Shown piece by piece: positions 58,586-64,000 of a stretch of DNA of 64,000 nucleotides. The stretch's first letter is position 1. Every line of letters starts with the position of its first letter. This stretch comes from Bacillus pseudomycoides (GTDB lineage Bacteria; Bacillota; Bacilli; Bacillales; Bacillaceae_G). The notes under the pieces were generated by a model. The model searched no databases. It was given only the letters and a program-made list of their open reading frames with translations, and was not told where the DNA came from. The stretch spans positions 3,596,001 through 3,660,000 of the forward strand of contig NZ_CP064266.1 in NCBI RefSeq assembly GCF_022811845.1, in the 5' to 3' direction. Both the position numbers and the translations under genes were made by a program.

Positions 58586-59455
58586 TTAAATATGGTAGAA
58601 AGAAAATCATCGTAATCGGCCTATTCCTTTTTGGTATTTCAGAACTTATCTTTGATTTAGGCACGCATGTATCGGTGCTTTATCTATCGAGGATGTTAGG
58701 GGGAATTAGTGCCGCCTTTATTATGCCAGGTGTTACTGCATATGTTGCAGATATTACATCAGTTCAGGAACGGTCAAAAGCGATGGGCTATATTTCTGCC
58801 GCCATTAGTACTGATTTTATTATAGGACCTGGTATTGGAGGCTTTATTGCAGAATACGGTGTACGCATGCCCTTCTTCTTTGCGGCAGCCATTGCCTTTT
58901 TAGCATGCATTTCATCAATATTTATTTTAAAAGAGCCGCTAACAAAGGAACAGCTTGCAGGAATTTCTGCTAATACAAAGCAAACAAACTTTATAAGCGA
59001 TTTAAAAAGATCACTTAATCCGCTTTATTTTATTGCATTTGTACTCGCTTTCGGTTTGTCAGCATATGAAACTGTTTTTAGCCTATTTTCTGATCATAAA
59101 TTCAGCTTCACGCCGAAGGACATTGCAGCCATTATTACAATAAGTTCAATTTTCGGCGTTGTTGTACAAATATTTATGTTTGGGAAAATGGTAGATATAC
59201 TCGGTGAAAAGAAATTGATCCAATTATGTTTAATTACAGGTGCAATATTGGCGGTTGCGTCCACTGTGATCTCTGGCTTTTTGGCAGTGCTGGCGGTAAC
59301 TTGCTTCATCCGGCATTGACGACATTTTTATCAAAAGCTGCTGGGAAAGAACAAGAATTTGTTACTGGAATGAACTCAACCTATACAAGCTTAGGTAATA
59401 TTGTCGGCGGAATACTATTTGACGTAAACGTCCACTATCCTTATCTTTTCGCTGG
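58586..59455 (+). pseudogene. MFS multidrug efflux transporter (Bmr/NorA-like), truncated and frameshifted
   Basis: The frame begins right after a stop (SDIKYGRKKIIVIGLFLFGI), so TM1-2 are missing. It continues with the DHA1 drug-antiporter motifs YLSRMLGGISAAFIMPGVTA YVAD and GYISAAISTDFIIGPGIGGF. A disruption near 59300 moves the reading to the +1 frame (LHPALTTFLSKAAGKEQEFV TGMNSTYTSLGNIVGGILFD). At about 59456 it runs seamlessly into phosphatidylserine synthase sequence. It is a Bmr/NorA-type exporter that lost both its N-terminus and its last TM segments. Confidence 0.8.
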
Positions 59456-59456
59456 T

Positions 59457-59876
59457 ATGTTTCTTGACTTTTTTGACGGCGTGGCCGCACGTAAGCTAAA
59501 TGCCGTTTCGGATATTGGGAAGGAACTTGATTCTTTTGCTGATTTGATCACGTTTGGTGTGGCTCCGTCTATGCTCGCTTACAATGTAGCATTGCATAGT
59601 ATTCCGTTTATTGGGATTTTGTGTACGCTGGTATATGGCATTTGCGGAGCGATTCGCCTTTCCAGATTTAATATTCATCAAATCGAGTTTCCGACATTCA
59701 TTGGAATGCCGATTCCATTCGCGGGAATATGTCTTGTTATATTAAGTTTCATGAATAACTCAATCGTATTAGCACTAGGCACATGTGGGCTTTCTTATTT
59801 GATGGTGAGCAAAATTAAGTTTCCACATTTTAAAAGACTTACGGTTGAAAATTCAGAGATGAGAAGATGGAAATAA
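59457..59876 (+). pseudogene. pssA: Phosphatidylserine synthase (PssA), N-terminally truncated and fused to MFS fragment
   Basis: The frame reads MFLDFFDGVAARKLNAVSDI GKELDSFADLITFGVAPSML and on to LSRFNIHQIEFPTFIGMPIP. This is the CDP-alcohol phosphotransferase motif DGxxARxxxxxxxxGxxxDxxxD, truncated just before its first Asp pair. Roughly 35 N-terminal residues with the first TM segments are absent compared with a usual length near 175. It is in frame with the upstream MFS remnant (FAG then MFLDFF). It could give a chimeric membrane protein, but activity is unlikely. Confidence 0.8.
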
Positions 59877-60025
59877 TTCAGGAGTTAATTGCATCTTATG
59901 GATATCTAGCAATTTTTTAAATATTGGTTCTTGGAATTGTTGGATTGCCGATACCCGATGAAGTCCTAATTATCGGTAGCAAGGTTTTTGTAGAATCTTT
60001 GTATGTATGGGGTTTTCGTTTCTAA
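59867..60025 (+). pseudogene. DedA-family membrane protein, N-terminal remnant with stop
   Basis: ATG 59867 overlaps the pssA end by 10 bp. It reads MEIIQELIASYGYLAIF, TAA at 59918-59920, then ILVLGIVGLPIPDEVLIIGS KVFVESLYVWGFRF. FxxxxxGLPIPDE is the DedA signature. Only the first about 50 residues remain. The overlap shows that pssA and dedA were an operon before decay. Confidence 0.75.
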
Positions 60026-60237
60026 TTTATGCAAAATCAATATATAAGATTTTATACATTGTTGATATAGCAAGGATTCTAAGGGATTCTTGTGATTTTC
60101 TTTTTTCTCTTTTTTGTATGAAATCTTGTATATGATAGTGATGAAATATTATTTTTTGGTATATAGGCTATTAAACAAGCTATTTTTGTATTTAATCATA
60201 GAATAGAATAAATTCTTATAGAAAGAGGTGTTTTTAA

Positions 60238-60455
60238 ATGGGTAATAATCATGATAAATGTGTATGTGATCAGTTAGCAACTTTACCATTAGGTACAGAA
60301 GTAGATATTTTTTAAGTGGAAATACAATTGAAGACGTTATTTTTGTTAATTTCAATGTAGACAATTTTTGTGCAACTTTTGTAGATAATGAAACAGAACC
60401 AGGAACTATAATTGTTTTAGATTGTGGAGATATTTTAGCACTTCGAATTGAATAA
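60238..60455 (+). pseudogene. Small protein gene, one-base frameshift
   Basis: ATG 60238 follows AAAGAGGTG. The frame reads MGNNHDKCVCDQLATLPLGT EVDIF, then stops at TAA because a T run has six instead of seven T (60309-60314). Adding one T gives LSGNTIEDVIFVNFNVDNFC ATFVDNETEPGTIIVLDCGD ILALRIE and stop at 60453. The restored 72-residue beta-rich protein with three to four Cys looks like a small spore-surface protein, but no family is recognised. A homopolymer sequencing error is possible. Confidence 0.5.
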
Positions 60456-60493
60456 TTAGATAGAAAAAAGCTCTTTTTTTCTATCTAATTATT
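60451..60493. terminator. Long bidirectional terminator
   Basis: AATAATTAGATAGAAAAAAG (60451-60470) with CTTTTTTTCTATCTAATTATT (60473-60493), nearly perfect over 20 bp, between convergent genes. Confidence 0.85.
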
Positions 60494-60524
60494 CTTAGTT
60501 AATTGTGATTATACTGATGTAATT

Positions 60525-60980
60525 TTATGGAGATGAAAATCTGGCCGCTTCAAAATGTGTTCCTTCGTTATTCAAAATAGTCATATTTCCTTGGCTAATA
60601 ATCGTCCATACTTGAACTTTATCCCTTTTAGTTAATTGTAGAATAGTACTTACTTTTACGGCATGAGGTCGTCCAACTAATTTTGGCACAAAGTAGTGAT
60701 CTTCTTTAATAATATCAATATCATTTACACGTATTAACATTGTTATAGTACGAGGAGTATCAAAAGGAAAACTAGCAAGAAATGCTGCACCTGCAGTAAT
60801 AGCATATACTCCTTTTCTTTTAGGAATAAAGGTTGAATCGGATATATGATACTCATCTTTTAAATCAAATTGTTTCGTTTCATACGTAATCTGTTGAAAT
60901 TGTGCTGTAAGCACATTCTGGTTAAATGCTTTTACAGCTCTAAATGCGGATGGTCTAATTAATTGTAGTAAAGCTACCAT
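60525..60980 (-). CDS. Putative C1q/TNF-like jelly-roll protein
   Basis: A 151-residue protein starts at ATG behind GGGAGTAATCC. The beta-rich sequence follows a C1q-like strand pattern: FDLKDEYHISDSTFIPKRKG VYAITAGAAFLASF, PRTITMLIRVNDIDIIKEDH, VSTILQLTKRDKVQVWTIIS QG and a C-terminal FEAARFSS. In Bacillus such domains cap collagen-like or exosporium proteins. There is no Gly-X-Y tract here and no signal peptide. The assignment comes from the strand pattern only. Confidence 0.5.
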   Translation of the reverse strand: MVALLQLIRPSAFRAVKAFNQNVLTAQFQQITYETKQFDLKDEYHISDSTFIPKRKGVYAITAGAAFLASFPFDTPRTITMLIRVNDIDIIKEDHYFVPKLVGRPHAVKVSTILQLTKRDKVQVWTIISQGNMTILNNEGTHFEAARFSSP

Positions 60981-61244
60981 AGGATTACTCCCTTTTACAT
61001 TAACTTATGCATTATGTAAAAAGAGTGATTGGACATGAAGTTTTGCTTTGATTTGAATGTATACTTTTTCATCTGTTTTTGAGGGTATCAGGGGAATTGG
61101 AGTAAAGTCAATATTTAAGGTGATTTGAATGTAAACTAATAATAAAAAGTTTATATTCGAGAAAAGTAAAAAAAGAGTCCTATTAATGAACTGCACCCCA
61201 ATTGTTAGACATTGAAGTGAACCCAAAAAGTTAGACACGCATTT

Positions 61245-62140
61245 TTAAGCAACTTGTGAGGACTGAGTTCTGTATTGTACAGGGCTTAGTCCTTTTAATT
61301 TTGCTTTGATTCTGTCGTTATTGTAGTAATGAATATATTTTTCTAATTCTGTCTTAAAGTGTTCCATACTTTCAAACTCTTGTAAATAAAGTAATTCAGA
61401 CTTTAATAAGCCAAAGAAATTCTCCATGACTGCGTTGTCTAAACAATTCCCTTTACGAGACATACTTTGTGTAATCCCTCGTTCTTTCAATGCGTGTTGA
61501 TATTGCTTCATTTGATAATGCCATCCTTGATCCGAGTGGAGGGTAGGCGAATCTTCTTCTTTTAAGCGTTCAAAAGCTTTATCTAACATCTTTGATACAA
61601 GTGGATAAACAGGTCGTTCCTCCACGTTATAGGCAATAATTTCCCCGTTATATAAATCAAGTATTGGTGATAAATATAGTTTCTCGCCGTGTAAGTGAAA
61701 TTCTGTTACATCGGTTACCCACTTCTCATTCGGCTTTGTCGCACTGAAATTGCGCACTAACAGGTTTGGTGCGATCTTGCCTACTTTCCTCGGTAAGAGC
61801 GATACTTCTTCATACGGAGAAGACATTGTAAGCCCATCTCGCTCATCAAGCGACGGACAGTTTTATGATTGTGTGTATAGCCTCGATTACGCAGTTCCAA
61901 TGTGATACGACGGTAGCCGTAACGACCTTGGTGTTCTTCAAATATCTGTTGAATGACTTCTTTCGCCTGGTTATATTTATCTGGCCGATTCATTTGTTTT
62001 ATCCAATAATAATACGTACTACGTGGAATATCGGCCAACTTTACTAGATCAATGATTTTAAATTCATGCCTTAGCTCATAAATTACTTTCGCTTTGTCTT
62101 GTTCTGTAATTTTTCCTTTTCTTGAACTAAGGCGTTTAAC
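61245..62140 (-). pseudogene. IS3-family transposase OrfB (DDE), frameshifted
   Basis: Two frames together form OrfB: ADIPRSTYYYWIKQMNRPDK, GRYGYRRITLELRNRGYTHN, KKYRSYRGK with stop; then (after a missing G near 61800) VGKIAPNLLVRNFSATKPNE KWVTDVTEFHLHG to LKGLSPVQYRTQSSQVA. Catalytic D, D, E lie in TDVTEF, LHSDQGWHY and MENFFGLLKSE. Element 2 has GGG at the equivalent place, confirming a one-base deletion. Confidence 0.85.
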
Positions 62141-62590
62141 TTTTTTAAATAGGCGTTTTCCATACGCAACCGCTCAATTTCAGCAAGTAATGCTTCTTGT
62201 GATCCTTCTACTGGTTGAGTTTTCTTTGTATCTTTTTCATAGATAGACGCCCCGTTTTTTGATTGAAGGGCCCGTATTCCTTGTTTTTCTAAAAGTTTCT
62301 TCCATCTAAGGATAGTTGAAGGTGCCGGAATATTAAATACCGCAGCCGTTTCTATAAGTGAAGTTCCCGTTTCAATCATAAAGTTTAGTACGTCTAGTTT
62401 AAACTCTTCAGTATAGTTTGTATAGGTAGAAACCAAGCCCGCCTCACCTTGATTTTCATAAAAAGCAATCCACTTTTGGACATCACTTCGAGAAACCTTG
62501 AATTTCCTAGCGAGGCTTTTTTTTACTACAATTCGTTTGTAAATAATGTTCGACTATCTTTAATTTGAACTCAGTTGTGTATTTTGACAT
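62083..62590 (-). pseudogene. IS3-family transposase OrfA, frameshifted near the start
   Basis: ATG 62590 opens MSKYTTEFKLKIVEHYLQTN CSKKKPR and stops. A shift at an A run (about 62520) restores LARKF-like HTH sequence and joins the clean frame STYTNYTEEFKLDVLNFMIE, ILRWKKLLEKQGIRALQSKN, AEIERLRMENAYLKKLNALV. That is two HTH modules and a leucine-zipper end. OrfB starts by -1 frameshifting at the TTAAAAAAG slippery site. Confidence 0.8.
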
Positions 62591-62675
62591 AAAGAAGCAC
62601 CCCAATAGTTAGCTTTTTTTGTCTAACAATTGGGGTGCAGTTCACATACCTAACAATTGGAGGTGCAGTTTTCTT

Positions 62676-63185
62676 ATGGCTAAATATTCTTTAGAAACTA
62701 AATTAGCTGCCGTTCATGCATATTTGAATGGGGTAGAATCATTTAAAATAATATCTCAAAAACAAGATGTAACGATAACACAACTCAAAAAATGGGTGGC
62801 TAAGTTTCAGGAACATGGATTGAAAGGTCTTCAAAAAACATATACAAATTACTCGGCTGAGTTTAAAATGAACGTACTTAATTATATAAATGAGACAGGA
62901 GCGTCCGTTGAAGAAGCTACTACATTTTTTAATGTTGGTAATTCTAGCACAGTATGGAAGTGGAAGGAATTATTTGATACACAAGGAATTGACGCTCTTC
63001 AATTAAAGACAAAGGAGCGTCCATCCATGAAAAATGAACAAAAGAAAAATCAATTCGTAGAAGGATCAGAAGAAGCATTACTAGCTGAAGTTGAACGATT
63101 GCGTATGGAGAATGCGTATTTAAAAAAGTTACATGCCTTAATTCAAGAAAAGGAAAAATCACAGAGAAAGACAAAGCGAAAATAA
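62676..63185 (+). CDS. IS3-family transposase OrfA
   Basis: A 169-residue protein; start ATG 62676 with GGAGGTG 17-23 bp upstream is the conserved start (MAKYSLETKLAAVHAYLNGV); longer upstream starts lie in the terminal repeat. Two HTH modules (IISQKQDVTITQLKKWVAKF and EEATTFFNVGNSSTVWKWKE LF) plus the coiled-coil LLAEVERLRMENAYLKKLHA. It binds the IS ends, and as OrfAB via -1 frameshift at A AAA AAG (63122-63128) gives the transposase. Confidence 0.9.
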   Translation: MAKYSLETKLAAVHAYLNGVESFKIISQKQDVTITQLKKWVAKFQEHGLKGLQKTYTNYSAEFKMNVLNYINETGASVEEATTFFNVGNSSTVWKWKELFDTQGIDALQLKTKERPSMKNEQKKNQFVEGSEEALLAEVERLRMENAYLKKLHALIQEKEKSQRKTKRK

Positions 63186-64000
63186 TCTACGAGTTAAGGC
63201 ACGAATTTAAAGTTATTGACTTAATCAAAGTCGCTGATATCCCGTGCAGTACCTATTACTACTGGGTGAAACGAATGAACCGCCCAGATAAATATAGCGA
63301 AGTCAAAGAAATGATCAAACAGATTTTTGACGAACACAAAGGACGATATGGTTACCGTCGTATCACATTGGCATTACGTAATTGTGGTATCTTACTAAAT
63401 CATAAAACAGTTCGTTGCTTAATGAGTGAGATGAATTTGAAATCACTTGTCCGTATGAAGAAATATCGTTCTTATTGTGGGAAAGTTGGTAAAACCGCAC
63501 CAAATATTTTAAAGCGTGATTTTAAAGCGACTAGGCCAAATGAAAAATGGGTAACGGATGTAACAGAATTCCACTTACACGGTGAAAAGCTATATTTATC
63601 ACCAATACTTGATCTATATAACAGGGAAATTATTGCGTTTAACGTAGAGAAACGTCCTGTTTATCCATTAGTTTCAAAGATGTTGGATAAAGCTTTTGAA
63701 CATTTAAAGGCTGACGATTCACCCATCCTCCACTCTGATCAAGGATGGCATTATCAAATGAAGAAATATCAACACACATTAAAAGAACGAGGGATTACAC
63801 AAAGTATGTCCCGTAAAGGAAACTGTTTAGATAACGCAGTCATAGAGAATTTCTTTGGCTTATTAAAGTCTGAATTACTCTATTTACAAGAATTCCAAAG
63901 CATGGAACACTTTACATTGGAACTGGAAAAATATATTCATTACTACAATAACGATCGAATCAAAACAAAATTAAAAGGAATGAGTCCTGTACAATACAGA
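63128..64000 (+). CDS. IS3-family transposase OrfB, partial at window edge
   Basis: Continuous -1 frame from the slippery heptamer to base 64000 without stop: KIIYELRHEFKVIDLIKVAD, IPCSTYYYWVKRMNRPDKYS, HKGRYGYRRITLALRNCG. The rve integrase core follows with Asp in NEKWVTDVTEFHLHGEKL, Asp in ILHSDQGWHYQMKKYQ and Glu in AVIENFFGLLKSELLYL. Ends within LKGMSPVQYR, about 10 residues short of the expected stop. It appears functional as far as visible. Confidence 0.92.

Larger units (their letters stand above)
61187..62644 (-). mobile_element. IS3-family (IS150-like) element 1, defective
   Basis: It is bounded by perfect 25-bp inverted repeats (TGAACTGCACCCCAATTGTT AGACA at 61187-61211; complement at 62620-62644). 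orfA and orfB lie on the minus strand with orfA at the right. Both are frameshifted. Behind each terminal repeat lies a degenerate second copy (TGAAGTGAACCC...GTTAGACA at 61213-61237; GCTAACTATTGGGGTGC inside the right end). Flanks (TTAA left, CATA right) show no target duplication, so a rearrangement may have followed insertion. Confidence 0.85.
62649..64000 (+). mobile_element. IS3-family (IS150-like) element 2, intact to window edge
   Basis: Plus-strand element, head to head with element 1, continuing past the window. Its left part CCTAACAATTGGAGGTGCAG corresponds to the inner repeat of element 1, but the outer 25-bp terminal repeat belongs to element 1's right end. So element 1 either inserted into or recombined with the left end of element 2, or they share one terminus. 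OrfA and OrfB are about 70-80% identical in protein to element 1. Confidence 0.75.

Noticed and set aside
61005..61238. 77-codon minus-strand frame between the jelly-roll gene and IS element 1
   Set aside because: It crosses the IS end, lacks a ribosome binding site and has an unconvincing composition.
1..64000. CRISPR array, rRNA or tRNA genes
   Set aside because: No regularly spaced short repeats, no rRNA signatures and no cloverleaf with TTCGA/TTCAA arms were seen on reading the window.

Overview
The window comes from a low-GC Gram-positive spore former, almost certainly the Bacillus cereus group. The signs are an alpha/beta-type small acid-soluble spore protein, the thyA-dfrA pair beside ypjP, plsC, trhA, tat and sco homologues, a tRNA-sensing T-box leader, the alternate lipid II flippase Amj, and strong G-rich ribosome binding sites. 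The calls rest on reading the sequence and on remembered family motifs; no database search was run.

Region 1 (1-11.6 kb) is an accessory island of polymorphic-toxin leftovers and immunity genes. It holds a pre-toxin plus toxin C-terminal cassette with its immunity gene, a second copy of the same cassette leader fused to a broken ankyrin immunity gene, a SUFU-type immunity gene, three fossil toxin tails on the minus strand each followed by a small gene, a truncated deaminase toxin joined to a dead IS200 element, a toxin-tail fragment before a helical immunity candidate, and a SUKH immunity gene. No complete toxin with a secretion N-terminus is present, so this reads as an orphan-cassette and immunity array whose parental toxin would lie off the left edge or be lost.

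Region 2 (12-34.8 kb) is ordinary chromosome. It has a T-box-controlled (probable leucine codon) sodium:amino-acid symporter; an envelope-stress-like module (DUF4097 lipoprotein, ABC permease, ABC ATPase) divergent from a fused histidine kinase/LuxR response regulator; hydrolases, amj, and an iron alcohol dehydrogenase with a GntP permease. Just upstream of the dehydrogenase lies the scar of a second gntP gene fused to a truncated tnpB. A racemase, trmO, acetyltransferases, an Ecs-like ABC exporter and ypjP follow.

Region 3 (35-56 kb) is conserved core: thyA-dfrA, a PBP2a/PBP3-type lipoprotein transpeptidase, azoR, plsC, trhA, tatA-tatC, degV, an MBL-fold hydrolase, sco, hsp20, asnB, an SH3b amidase, a Fur-box siderophore-binding lipoprotein, a D-amino-acid transaminase, a nitroreductase and a cysteine hydrolase.

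Region 4 (56-64 kb) is a decaying segment. It contains a 26-residue amphipathic peptide gene with its own promoter, a structured intergenic repeat also found twice elsewhere in the window, a dead MerR regulator divergent from a dead acetyltransferase across an intact 19-bp-spacer MerR-type promoter, a chimeric MFS/PssA reading frame overlapping a broken dedA, and two head-to-head IS3-family (IS150-like) elements. The left IS is frameshifted; the right one is intact up to the window edge.

The most unusual items are the orphan toxin/immunity array with its duplicated leader and reverse-strand fossil tails, the unannotated 26-residue peptide with its promoter and cre-like site, and the MFS-PssA gene chimera.
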